Source of the DNA: Nocardia amikacinitolerans NBRC 108937
Lineage (GTDB): Bacteria; Actinomycetota; Actinomycetes; Mycobacteriales; Mycobacteriaceae
Length of the DNA: 64,000 nucleotides
Direction of reading: 5' to 3'
Assembly: GCF_001612615.1 (NCBI RefSeq)
Contig: NZ_BDAU01000021.1
Span: 62,001 to 126,000, forward strand
Below are positions 40,801-49,288 of the stretch, in pieces; position 1 is the first letter of the stretch; every line of letters starts with the position of its first letter. Below the pieces are notes generated by a model that saw only the letters and a program-made list of their open reading frames with translations, did not search any database and was not told where the DNA came from. Both the position numbers and the translations under genes were made by a program.

Positions 40801-43671
40801 CTACTGCCCGGCTGGGGCGGGGGTTCCGACTGGTCCCGGAGGTCCCGGAGGCCCCGCCGGGTCTTGTGGACCTGCCGAGCCCGCCGGACCGTCCGGGCCT
40901 TCCGGACCTGCCGGATCTGCCGGATCTGCCGGATCTGCCGGATCTGCCGGATCTGCCGGATCTGCCGGATCTGCCGGATCTGCCGGACCTGCCGGACCTG
41001 CCGGACCATCCTTAGGCCCCGCCGGACCTAGGTGGGGCGGCAACGGTGCGGCGACTTCCTGACCCTCGTTGCGCCGCATCTCCTGCTGATACGTCTCGTT
41101 GTAGGTCTTCCACACCGTCGTGACGATGCCGGTCAGCTGGTTCAGGATCAGTGAGCCGTACTGGAAGTCCGAGCGAAGGCCGTCCGGCACCGGGTAGGCG
41201 TTGGTGAGCGGCAGGCCGAGAATGCCCGAGTCGGCGCCGAGTTGCAGGAAGCGATCCAGGATCGCGCCCATCACCTCGACGACCTGACCGTCCGGCGCCG
41301 TGTAGACGTAGCCGTTGGCGAACCTGGCGTACTGCTGACCCTGCGCGGCGGGCAGCGGTTCGGACAGCGCTTGGCCGAGCGGGCCGTCGGGACCGCCCTT
41401 CGCCGAGTAGTGCTTGGCGATGATGTTCTCGTTCACCATGCTCAGCAGCCTGGCCGTCAGCGCGGCGAGCGTCGCGAGATCGGACTGGGTGCGTTGCGGC
41501 GCCTGGGGACTCGGCTGTGCGGGCGAGCCTGCCGAGACGCCCGCGGCGATGTCGCGGATCCGGTCCATCAGTTCGTAGGCGGCGTCACCGGGGCAGCTGG
41601 TGTTGCCGACGTCGCGGTGCGCGAACACGATCGGCAGGCGCACGGCCTCGCCCTGCGCGTACGGGGTGAACTCGGTGCCCTCGGAGTACATCGTGGTGTG
41701 GCCCTTGGGATCCAGGCCCGCGATCCTCGCCCGCCAGCCGATGAACTTGCCGACGGCGGTCACCGCTTGGTCGGACGGAATCTCCGACTCGTGATTGCCC
41801 ATGAACGCCACGCCGGAGGTGTTCTCGTTGAACCCGCCCGCGTGCGCGCCCTGCACCGGGCGATCCAACCCGCCGGCGCGGCCCTCGAAGATCTGGCCGT
41901 ACTTGTCGACGAGGGCGTTGTAGCCGATGTCGCACCAGCCCAGCGTCTGCGCGTGATAGGTGTAGATCGCGCGGACGATGCCCGCCGATTCGGCCTTGCT
42001 GTAGTCGTTGCGGCCCGCGGTGTGGTGCACGGTGACGCCACCGAGCCCGTCGTCGTAGGTGGGTTCGTCGCAGCGGATGGATTCGTCCGCGCCCCACTGG
42101 GATCGGGTGATCACGTTCGGTCCGCCGCCCGGCAGCGCGTTCGCGACGTTGTTGAGCGCGCCGTCGATGGCGCCGCGACCGGGATCGATCAGGACCGCGG
42201 TGAGCGACGGCGGTGTGAACTGGGCCGGATCGTTGTCGCTCGGCGCGGCGGCCGGGGTCGGTTGCAGCGGACCGGCTCCCGGTGCGCCACTGGAAGTTTG
42301 CGGCTGCGTAGCAGCAGGTTTGCGGGTGACCAGAATCTGGACCGCGGTGGTGTTCCCGACGTAGATCGGCTCGGTGCCCGCGGTGCCGTCGGCCGGAGCG
42401 CGGTCGTTGCGCCGGGTGTCGATGGGTTCGGACTCGTACCAGGGTCCCCAGGTGCCGTTGGGCTGGCGTGCCCGGACCATCGCCCTCGTGTTCGCCAGAT
42501 CGCGCGCGGTGAGCGCGACGACGCTGAACGGTGTTTCCCTGGACAGCTCCTTCACCTGCGCGCCGACCTGGTCGATCAGCTCGGGCGGAAGTGCGCCGGG
42601 CGTCAGCGCGGGTGTGTCGGGAGTGGTGCCTTCCGGCAGGTCGGCCGGATCGGCGATGAACCTCACGCCGGGCTGCGGCACCGGGCTCGGCGTCGCGGGC
42701 GCGGGGACGGATTGACCGGGGTTCGGCTGCGCCGGCGCTTGGACCGGCTCGCCGGGGCTGGGCTGCGCGGGGGCGGTCTGGCCGGGTTCGGCCTGCGCTG
42801 GCGCTTGGACGGACTGGCCGGGCGCGGGTTGCGCGAGCGCGGGATCAGAAGGGCCCGGTACCGGCTGCGCGGCCGCGGGCGCGGACTGGCCCGGTGTGGG
42901 CTGCGCTGGGGCCTGGCCCGTTTGGCCGGGGCTGGGCTGCGCGGGGGCGGTCTGGCCGGGTTCGGGCTGCGCTGGTGCCTGGACGGTTTGGCCGGGCGCG
43001 GGCTGTGCGGCCGCGGGCGCGGACTGGCTTGGTGCAGGCTGTGGTGCCGCGACCGCCTGACCTGGGATGGGCTGCGCTGGTGCTTGACCGAATTGGCCGG
43101 GGCTGGGCTGCGCGGGCGCGGGGGCGGTCTGGCCGGGTTCGGCCTGCGCCGGTGCTTGGACCGGTTGGCCGGGGATGGGCTGCGCGGGAGCCTGGGGGGT
43201 TTGGCCTGGCAGGGGCGCTGCGGGCCGGGGTTGACCCGGGAGGGGCGCTGCCTGCGCGGACTGTCCAGGGAGCGGGGGATGGGTGGTCGGCGCGGTGAAT
43301 CCGGGTTTCGGGGCGTCGGGCGATCCCTGGCCGATACGGGGGAGCGGGATTTCTTTCGGCAGCTGCACGCCCGGCGGCAACGGCAGGCCATCCGGTATCG
43401 GAATGCTCGACGGGATCGGCAGCATTCGTAAATCGGATAGTCGCAGGTCGGGGAGGTCGAGGCCGGTCAGTTCGCGCAGCGGGAGCGTGATGTCGGGCGC
43501 CTGGGTGAGCATCACTTCCGCCAATTGCGCGGGCACGGCGGCCAGCTCGGCGTCGTTGGCCGTGCGGTAGTCGGTCGAATCGCCCTGCGCGAGCGTCGCG
43601 AGCGGGGCCGCAACCGCAAGTGTGGTCACCATCGGGAGCACGTAGGAACGCTTCGGTTTGCGGTACGGCAC
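40801..43671 (-). CDS. Secreted PGRP-type N-acetylmuramoyl-L-alanine amidase with repeats
   Basis: 956 residues. The N-terminal signal (about 1-30) is followed by a Pro/Gln/Ala-rich repeat region (about 134-327, units of PGQ-x-x-x-APAQP). A PGRP/amidase_2 domain spans about 519-707 with zinc ligands in HHTAGRND and HRDVGNTSCPG. LGFP-type repeats lie at about 760-854 (ending ILGLPLTNAYPVPDG), and a collagen-like tail (GPAGPADPADP) at 887-954. GTG 43671 is chosen because GGAG is 6 nt upstream; TTG 43683 and ATG 43677 are less well placed. It should cleave peptidoglycan stem peptides in the envelope. By position it corresponds to M. tuberculosis Rv3811. Confidence 0.88.
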   Translation of the reverse strand: MPYRKPKRSYVLPMVTTLAVAAPLATLAQGDSTDYRTANDAELAAVPAQLAEVMLTQAPDITLPLRELTGLDLPDLRLSDLRMLPIPSSIPIPDGLPLPPGVQLPKEIPLPRIGQGSPDAPKPGFTAPTTHPPLPGQSAQAAPLPGQPRPAAPLPGQTPQAPAQPIPGQPVQAPAQAEPGQTAPAPAQPSPGQFGQAPAQPIPGQAVAAPQPAPSQSAPAAAQPAPGQTVQAPAQPEPGQTAPAQPSPGQTGQAPAQPTPGQSAPAAAQPVPGPSDPALAQPAPGQSVQAPAQAEPGQTAPAQPSPGEPVQAPAQPNPGQSVPAPATPSPVPQPGVRFIADPADLPEGTTPDTPALTPGALPPELIDQVGAQVKELSRETPFSVVALTARDLANTRAMVRARQPNGTWGPWYESEPIDTRRNDRAPADGTAGTEPIYVGNTTAVQILVTRKPAATQPQTSSGAPGAGPLQPTPAAAPSDNDPAQFTPPSLTAVLIDPGRGAIDGALNNVANALPGGGPNVITRSQWGADESIRCDEPTYDDGLGGVTVHHTAGRNDYSKAESAGIVRAIYTYHAQTLGWCDIGYNALVDKYGQIFEGRAGGLDRPVQGAHAGGFNENTSGVAFMGNHESEIPSDQAVTAVGKFIGWRARIAGLDPKGHTTMYSEGTEFTPYAQGEAVRLPIVFAHRDVGNTSCPGDAAYELMDRIRDIAAGVSAGSPAQPSPQAPQRTQSDLATLAALTARLLSMVNENIIAKHYSAKGGPDGPLGQALSEPLPAAQGQQYARFANGYVYTAPDGQVVEVMGAILDRFLQLGADSGILGLPLTNAYPVPDGLRSDFQYGSLILNQLTGIVTTVWKTYNETYQQEMRRNEGQEVAAPLPPHLGPAGPKDGPAGPAGPADPADPADPADPADPADPADPADPAGPEGPDGPAGSAGPQDPAGPPGPPGPVGTPAPAGQ
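40899..41010. repeat. 9-bp minisatellite (collagen-like tail)
   Basis: The plus-strand unit CGGATCTGC (minus strand encodes Asp-Pro-Ala) is repeated about eight to nine times almost perfectly, with CGGACCTGC variants at the edges. Unit loss or gain would keep the reading frame. Confidence 0.9.
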
Positions 43672-43750
43672 GAGCATCTCCAATCAGGTCGAACCGGTGA
43701 TCAGGTGCGGAAAACCAGGCTTGCTTCCTGATGCATCAACGATCACACTA

Positions 43751-43793
43751 GTTCACATCTGTCACATATCTAAACCTCTTGTTGAGGATTAGA
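43751..43793. promoter_or_regulatory. Shared control region of the amidase and SpoIID-like genes
   Basis: GTTCACATCT and GTCACATATC (43751-43770) form a direct repeat with 10-bp phase, like MtrA-type boxes as I remember them. They are followed by TCTAAACCTC-TTGTT-GAGGATTAGA (43769-43793), an inverted repeat with one mismatch. The region is clearly more AT-rich than its surroundings and lies between the divergent starts at 43671 and 43896. Confidence 0.5.
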
Positions 43794-43895
43794 ACACGTG
43801 ATTGCTCGAATGTAGCTCTCTAAATGCGACCGGACGGCACGACATGCCGACAGGTATCCGACTGATCCGGTCCTGGAAAACCGTGGGAGATACGA

Positions 43896-45461
43896 ATGCG
43901 ACGCACTCAGCACCACAGTCGGAGAGCGCGGGGGACCGAAAAAGTGCAGACCAGGCGGCATTTCAAAGTACGGAACAGAATTCGGCCCGCCCCGATTTCG
44001 CCGAGGCCGGTGCTCGTCACCGGGTGTGCCGCGGTGCTGGCGGGCACGGCCGTCGTGCTCGGCGGCTGGCCCGGCGACGCGCCCATCCGACCGCTCGTCG
44101 GCCCCGGCCACGGCCGGGGCATGAGCCAGCACGGCGCCTTCGACAGCGCCCAGCAGGGCTGGCTCGCCGAACGAATACTCGAGCACTACTACCCGGGCGC
44201 GACACTCGGGACCATCCCGCCGACGAATCTGGCAGTGCGGCTCATGGAACAGGACGATTCCACCCTCGACGCCTACGCCGAGGCAGGCTTCCGGGTTGCG
44301 GGCCGCGCGGTGGCGCCGGGCCACGTCGCCCACCTCACCCCGCTGCCGGACGGCGGCGCGAACGTGGTGATCACCGCCGGATGCGATGGCGAAGTGCTCT
44401 GGCAGACAGCCACTTCCGATCCCTGGGTCTATCCCCTCGACCCAAGGCCGAACCGGCCCGCGGCCGAACATCTCACGCTCTGCGGCGGCACGGCCTATCG
44501 CGGCTCGCTCGGCGTCGCCACCGAGAACGGGCAAGCGCGCACGGTCAACCGCGTCGACGTGGAGGACTATCTGCTCGGCGTCGTCCCTGCCGAGGTCCAG
44601 GCGAACTGGGTCGACAAGGGTGCGGGCGAGGCGCTGCGCGCGCAGGCCATCGCGGCCCGCTCCTACGCGCTCGCCGAGCGCAGGTATCCGTACGCGCAGA
44701 CCTGCGACACCACCGACTGTCAGGTGTATCCCGGTACGGCGAAAGAGGATCCGCGCACCGCCGCGGCCATCGCGTCCACCGCGGGCACCGTCCTGCTGCG
44801 CGACGGCCACATCCTGCGCTCGGAGTATTCCGCCGCGCCTGACGGCGGCGAACCAGCCGACATCTACGCCTTCGAAGTGGGTCCGACGCCCGCGGAGCTC
44901 GCCATCGGCCGTCCGCCGACGGATCCGCGGACCGAGCCGCGCACCAGGGCCGCGTCGACCCCGTCGGCGATCGAGCTCGAGTACCAGCGTGTCGGCGGCG
45001 AGTCGGGCTCGCTCGGCGCGCCGCTCGGACCGGAGATGCTGCTTCCGCAGCGCGCGGGCACCTACCGGCTGTTCACCAACGGCGTCATCGTCGCGACGCC
45101 GACGCTCGGTGCGCAGGTGGTGGACTTCACGACGCTCATGCAGCTGGTGCCCGACACGGCGATTCACGAAGGAGCGCCGACGGATTCGGGAACTCCCGCG
45201 TCGAGCACCCCGACGCCGCCGCCGGAGCCGGGGGTCGTGCCATCGGATGGCGGCGCGCTGTCGGAGTCGGCGTTGCCCGGTGCGACGCCTGCCGGTGCGG
45301 CGGGCTTGTCCGGCGCGGAGGCGCCTGCCGGTCCGGCGGGGCTGCCGGGTGCGGCGGCGCGGCAAGTTCCTGCAGCGCAGCCGGGAACGCCGGAGTCGGG
45401 CCAGGTTCCGAACCCGGGTGTCGCGGTGCCGTCTCTCGAGGAGGTGTTCGGCGACCGCTGA
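43896..45461 (+). CDS. SpoIID/LytB-domain secreted protein with LGFP repeat
   Basis: 521 residues. A basic N-terminus and hydrophobic segment (about 37-57) suggest export. The SpoIID signature GHGRGMSQHGA comes first (near residue 71), then the catalytic-type core (LGVVPAEVQANWVDKGAGEALRAQAIAARSYAL at 222-256, described in parts: VPAEVQ and AQAIAARSYAL) and CDTTDCQVYPG. An LGFP-like repeat (GSLGAPLGPEM, then LFTNGVIV) follows, then a Pro/Ala/Gly-rich tail of about 95 residues. GGGAGA is 6 nt before the ATG. SpoIID is a lytic transglycosylase acting on denuded glycan; it is divergent from the amidase gene, so the two probably cooperate in wall remodelling. Confidence 0.85.
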   Translation: MRRTQHHSRRARGTEKVQTRRHFKVRNRIRPAPISPRPVLVTGCAAVLAGTAVVLGGWPGDAPIRPLVGPGHGRGMSQHGAFDSAQQGWLAERILEHYYPGATLGTIPPTNLAVRLMEQDDSTLDAYAEAGFRVAGRAVAPGHVAHLTPLPDGGANVVITAGCDGEVLWQTATSDPWVYPLDPRPNRPAAEHLTLCGGTAYRGSLGVATENGQARTVNRVDVEDYLLGVVPAEVQANWVDKGAGEALRAQAIAARSYALAERRYPYAQTCDTTDCQVYPGTAKEDPRTAAAIASTAGTVLLRDGHILRSEYSAAPDGGEPADIYAFEVGPTPAELAIGRPPTDPRTEPRTRAASTPSAIELEYQRVGGESGSLGAPLGPEMLLPQRAGTYRLFTNGVIVATPTLGAQVVDFTTLMQLVPDTAIHEGAPTDSGTPASSTPTPPPEPGVVPSDGGALSESALPGATPAGAAGLSGAEAPAGPAGLPGAAARQVPAAQPGTPESGQVPNPGVAVPSLEEVFGDR

Positions 45462-45694
45462 CCCCTCGCATGCGTTGATCGGCCCGAGGTCCGCAGGTGC
45501 CTTCGCAAGCGTTCCGACGGTCGGGCGGATCGGCGAGTGCACACGAATCGGGCCGATGTGGCGTGCGTCCAAGCTTGTGCCGCAAGCATTTACGAGGACC
45601 GCCGAGATTCACCGATCGGCCGGTGCGGTACAGGCTTCCGGTCCCGCGTGTTCGGCGCGATGCCCGCGTGCCTCTGAGGAGCTTCCCGTCGGAA

Positions 45695-46195
45695 TCAGTC
45701 CAGCGCGGTGTCGCCCAACGACTCGGCGAGGCGGCGCAGCAGGGCGGCCAGTTGGTCGCGATCCTGGGTGTCGAGGGCGTCGAGCAGGCGCTGTTCGTTG
45801 GCGACGTGCAGCGGCAGTAGTTCGTCGACGAGCTTCCTGCCCTCGACGGTGAGGCGAACCCGGACGGAGCGCCGGTCCTCGGGGCACGGCATCCGTTCGA
45901 CGAGGCGCTTGGCCGCCAGCCGGTCGATGCGGTTGGTGATGGCGCCCGAGGTGACCATCGCGGCGCGGTTCAGCGCGCCCGCGGTGAGTCCCTCCTCGCC
46001 GCCGGAGCGGCGCAGCGTCGCGAGCACGTCGAATTCCCAGAATTCCAGGCCGTGACCGGCGAAGAAGCGCTTGAGGTCCTGCTCGAGGACCCGCGACAGG
46101 CGAGTGATTCGGCCGATGATGTGCATCGGCGAGACGTCCACGTCCGGCCGCTCGCGGTGCCAGGCCTCGGTGATCAGGTCGACTGCGTCGCCCAT
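45695..46195 (-). CDS. MarR-family transcriptional regulator
   Basis: 166 residues, a typical winged helix: LEFWEFDVLATLRRSG, LTAGALNRAAMVTSGAITNRIDRL for the recognition helix region, then PEDRRSVRVRLTVEGR for the wing. AGAGGAG is 6 nt before the ATG. It is divergent from an EamA-family exporter, and two TCAACGTT motifs lie between the two starts, so it probably represses both genes until an exported compound binds. Confidence 0.9.
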   Translation of the reverse strand: MGDAVDLITEAWHRERPDVDVSPMHIIGRITRLSRVLEQDLKRFFAGHGLEFWEFDVLATLRRSGGEEGLTAGALNRAAMVTSGAITNRIDRLAAKRLVERMPCPEDRRSVRVRLTVEGRKLVDELLPLHVANEQRLLDALDTQDRDQLAALLRRLAESLGDTALD

Positions 46196-46222
46196 CGGCG
46201 ACTCCTCTCTGTCCTAAGAATT

Positions 46223-46282
46223 TCAACGTTCATCTACTTGACGATGAGACACCGGCAGGAGTAGATATTTCAACGTTGAGAT
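46223..46282. promoter_or_regulatory. Likely MarR operators
   Basis: TCAACGTTCA (46223-46232) and the palindromic ATTTCAACGTTGAGAT (46267-46282, perfect TCAACGTTGA core) lie between the divergent MarR and EamA starts. The second site is just before the exporter's ribosome site. Confidence 0.6.
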
Positions 46283-46303
46283 TATCAATGAGGAGCGACC
46301 GAC

Positions 46304-47479
46304 ATGTCCATCACCACCGCGGCGCGGAACCCCTACGCGGGAACCCTCGCGCTCACCGCCCTCACCCCGATCGTCTGGGGCTCCACCTACGCCGTCACCA
46401 CCGAGTTCCTGCCGCCGGACCGTCCGCTCTTCACCGCGCTGATGCGCGCGCTGCCCGCCGGGCTCGTGCTGCTCGCCCTCACTCGCACGCTGCCCAGGGG
46501 AATGTGGGTGGGCCGTGCCGCTGCGCTCGGCGTGCTCAACATCGGCGCGTTCTTCCCGCTGCTGTTCCTCGCCGCCTACCGGCTGCCCGGTGGCGTCGCC
46601 GGGGTGCTCGGGGCGGTCGCGCCGATGTTCGCCCTGGTCTTCGCCACCGGAGTGCTGAACGAAAAGCCAACCGGCCGTAAGGTTCTCGCCGGTGTGATCG
46701 GCGTGTTCGGCGTCGCGCTCGTGGTGCTGCGCGCCACCGCGCAACTCGACACCATCGGCGTGATCGCCGGACTCGTCGGCGCGGCCTCGATGGCGCTCGG
46801 CACCGTGCTGACCAAGCGGTGGGGGCGGCCCGCAGGCGTCGGCCCGCTGGCCATGACGGGTTGGCAGCTCACCGCGGGCGGCCTGTTCATCCTCCCGCTC
46901 GCCGCGCTGATCGAGGGCGCACCGCCCGCCATGGACGGCCGCGCCGTCGGCGGCTACCTCTACCTCGGCGTGATCGGCACCGCGGCGGCCTACTGGCTGT
47001 GGTTGCGCGGTATCGCGAAGGTGCCCGCCACGTCGGTCGCGTTCCTCGGACTGCTCAGCCCCGTGTCGGCGGCGGTCATCGGGTGGGTCGCGCTGGGGGA
47101 GGCGCTCACCGGGTTGCAGATTCTCGGCATGGTGATCGCGCTGGGCGGGACGTTGCTCGGGCAGACCACCGCGCGGGTTCGGGCAGCGAAGATCTCGGTT
47201 CCGGCCGAGAGCGGTCCGACTGCTGAGTTGGGCGGCGCAGTTCCCGACGACCGCGGGGTTGCCGAGGTCGGGCAGGTGGCGGAGGTCGGGGCCGCCAAGG
47301 TCGATGTGGCGGTCGAGCTCGGCGCGGCGGATCAGCCAGTCGAGGTCGGCACGGCGGATCAGCCAGGGCTGGCGGTCGAGGTCGGCGGCGAGACGGTCGG
47401 CGATGTCGTGACCGAGGACGCCGAAAAGGACGGGCGGACGACCGGCGATTCGCGCATTCTGGTGGGTGCGAAGAGCTGA
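46304..47479 (+). CDS. EamA-family (DMT) exporter with repeat-rich C-terminal tail
   Basis: 391 residues. Residues 1-300 hold ten membrane segments in two EamA halves (IVWGSTYAVTTEFLP at the start of the first, VIGWVALGEALTGLQILG near the end of the second). The last 85 residues are a soluble acidic tail with short repeats of the form VEVG-(T/A)-ADQP, not part of the usual family. GAGGAG is 8 nt before the ATG. It is divergent from MarR and probably repressed by it. The substrate is unknown. Confidence 0.85.
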   Translation: MSITTAARNPYAGTLALTALTPIVWGSTYAVTTEFLPPDRPLFTALMRALPAGLVLLALTRTLPRGMWVGRAAALGVLNIGAFFPLLFLAAYRLPGGVAGVLGAVAPMFALVFATGVLNEKPTGRKVLAGVIGVFGVALVVLRATAQLDTIGVIAGLVGAASMALGTVLTKRWGRPAGVGPLAMTGWQLTAGGLFILPLAALIEGAPPAMDGRAVGGYLYLGVIGTAAAYWLWLRGIAKVPATSVAFLGLLSPVSAAVIGWVALGEALTGLQILGMVIALGGTLLGQTTARVRAAKISVPAESGPTAELGGAVPDDRGVAEVGQVAEVGAAKVDVAVELGAADQPVEVGTADQPGLAVEVGGETVGDVVTEDAEKDGRTTGDSRILVGAKS

Positions 47480-47489
47480 GAAAAGCGGG

Positions 47490-47520
47490 TTGACCTTGAC
47501 GTAGCGTCAACTTGCAGACT
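47490..47520 (+). promoter_or_regulatory. MerR-type promoter of the TipA-like gene
   Basis: TTGACC (47490-47495) and CAGACT (47515-47520) are 19 nt apart, the long spacer typical of MerR-controlled promoters. The spacer contains TTGACG-TAG-CGTCAA (47496-47510), a perfect 6-bp-arm operator. Confidence 0.7.
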
Positions 47521-47555
47521 GGTTTCACCGACGAGAGAAGGAAGGAGCCCAGGTC

Positions 47556-48329
47556 GTGACCGCGGGCACCAGGGCAGGCGAGTGGTCCATCCAGGATCTG
47601 GCGAAGGCGGCCGGTACCACCAGCCGCACGCTGCGCCACTACGGGCAGCTCGGGCTGTTGCCGCCCAGCCGGATCGGCGCCAACGGGTACCGCTACTACG
47701 ACCAGGACTCCCTCGTGCGGCTGCAACGCATCCTGCTGCTGCGGGAACTCGGCCTCGGCCTTCCGGTCATCGCCGAAGTGCTCGCCGGCGAACAGGACAC
47801 CGCGGCCGCGCTGCGTACGCACCTGGAACTGCTTCGGCAGGAACAGGATCGGATCCGACGCCAGATCGAATCGGTGCACACCACGCTGCAAAAGACGGGA
47901 AGAGGTGAACAACTCGTGGCCGCAGAGGTTTTCGACGGGTTCGACCACACGCAGTACAAGGACGAGGTGATCGAACGCTGGGGCAAGGAGGCCTACGAAA
48001 ACGGTGACCGCTGGTGGCGGTCGCTCACCGACCAGCAGAAGAAGGATTTCCAGCAGACCCAGCTGGACATCGCCGCGGACTTCGGTCGCGCACACGCCGC
48101 CGGGCTTCCGGTGGACAGCGACGAGGTCCAAGCCATCGTCACCCGGCACCACGCCTGGGTCGGCGACGGTTGGCAGGGGCGGCCGGTGACGGCAGACGCC
48201 TTCATCGGACTCGGCGAAATGTACGTCACCGACCCGCGATTCGCGGTCAACTACGACGTGCACGGCGAGGGCACCGCCGCCTTCGTCCGCGACGCGATGA
48301 AGGCGTACGCGGAGGCCAACCTGCGATGA
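47556..48329 (+). CDS. TipA-like MerR-family regulator
   Basis: 257 residues. An N-terminal MerR winged helix (WSIQDLAKAAGTTSRTLRHYG; YRYYDQDSLVRLQRI), a coiled-coil dimer helix (about 80-115), then a TipAS ligand domain (about 125-257) with DGFDHTQYKDEVIERWG and the HHAWVGDGW region. TipA proteins bind thiopeptide-like antibiotics through the TipAS domain and activate their own promoter. The MerR-type promoter with a 19-bp spacer just upstream supports autoactivation. It starts at GTG 47556 with GAAGGAG upstream. A hairpin terminator follows. Confidence 0.9.
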   Translation: MTAGTRAGEWSIQDLAKAAGTTSRTLRHYGQLGLLPPSRIGANGYRYYDQDSLVRLQRILLLRELGLGLPVIAEVLAGEQDTAAALRTHLELLRQEQDRIRRQIESVHTTLQKTGRGEQLVAAEVFDGFDHTQYKDEVIERWGKEAYENGDRWWRSLTDQQKKDFQQTQLDIAADFGRAHAAGLPVDSDEVQAIVTRHHAWVGDGWQGRPVTADAFIGLGEMYVTDPRFAVNYDVHGEGTAAFVRDAMKAYAEANLR

Positions 48330-48402
48330 GGCGCCTCCGCCTGTAGCACCGGCCATGATCGGGGCCATCGGCGGGCGAGTGTCCATTCGGCGGTGAAAAC
48401 CC

Positions 48403-48437
48403 AGCGCCCGCACGCGGATTCGCGTGCGGGCGCTTTC
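48403..48437 (+). terminator. Hairpin terminator after the TipA-like gene
   Basis: AGCGCCCGCACGCG (48403-48416) pairs perfectly with CGCGTGCGGGCGCT (48421-48434) around GATT and is followed by a short T run. Confidence 0.8.
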
Positions 48438-48614
48438 GCGTGCATGATCATGGGTTCGCTTGAAGCGGGCGGGATTACGTACGCGCGGTGCGATCTCGTG
48501 GCCCGCGCCCGGCGAGCGCACCGGCCGGTCGCGGCGCTGACCGATCGCCGCGCGCGGAGCAGTCCGTGCGCATACTTTATGTGTTCGACCGACGAATTCG
48601 GAGGGACAAGACGC

Positions 48615-49148
48615 ATGCTCCAGAGCCAGGAGAGTTCGGCCGCGCGGCGGTCCGAGCCCGTCGGGGCGCTCGCGACCGCGGTGGCGTTGTTCGCGGCCAT
48701 CGGCGCGGCAGCGAACCTGGTCGGACTGCTCGTGCTGGCATTCGGTTTCTTCCCCGATCCGGGGCGATACGACAATTCGCTCGCGGTCTCGACCGCGCTC
48801 GGCACGCTGCTGCTGGTGTGCGCGCTCGGCTACGGCGCGGTGCTGACCGTCCGCGGCGACGAGGACGGCGGCTTCACGGTGCTCGTGTCCGCTGGCGTCT
48901 GGACGGTTGTCGGTGTCGCCGGAGTGTTCGCCGCGCTGGGCGGCTACCGGTCCGAGTACGGCATCCACTGGGCCGAGGAAGGCGGTCTCGCTGTGGACAT
49001 CGCCACCTCGACCGCCGGTCTTGTCGGCACGGTGACAGCCATGGTGCACAGCGATTTGCTCACGAACCTCACCGGTCTGGCGCTCCCCGCCATCATCTCG
49101 ATCCTCGCGATCCTGCTGAACCGCAATTCGCCGAGCCGTCCCACATAA
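48615..49148 (+). CDS. Four-segment membrane protein of unknown function
   Basis: 177 residues with hydrophobic segments at about 15-45, 60-80, 87-108 and 150-172, separated by short loops; the second loop contains PDPGRYDNSLAVS. GGAGGG is 9 nt before the ATG. I recognise no family. It is preceded by the TipA terminator and followed by repeat A3, so it is probably monocistronic. Confidence 0.7.
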   Translation: MLQSQESSAARRSEPVGALATAVALFAAIGAAANLVGLLVLAFGFFPDPGRYDNSLAVSTALGTLLLVCALGYGAVLTVRGDEDGGFTVLVSAGVWTVVGVAGVFAALGGYRSEYGIHWAEEGGLAVDIATSTAGLVGTVTAMVHSDLLTNLTGLALPAIISILAILLNRNSPSRPT

Positions 49149-49155
49149 CTCGTTC

Positions 49156-49208
49156 ACGTCTCACACAGGCGGTGCCTATGTGAAGCGTCCACACGGTCTG
49201 TGGCGCAA
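49156..49208. repeat. Dispersed palindromic repeat A, copy 3
   Basis: The arms at 49156-49170 and 49174-49188 pair at 12 of 15 positions around GGT; the core is CACACAGGC-GGT-GCCTATGTG. The right flank CACACGGTCTGTGGC is the exact inverse of the left flank of copy A1. Confidence 0.75.
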
Positions 49209-49288
49209 GCGGTTTGGCGGAATTGGAGTCGAGTATCGGGGCTCCCGGGCGGTAGAGTTCACGGCGCAGCTACGAGGGGGGTTTCGAC

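Noticed and set aside
40638..41009. A frame encoding repeated Arg-Gln-Ile or Pro-Asp-Leu units
   Set aside because: These are other-frame readings of the 9-bp minisatellite in the amidase gene.
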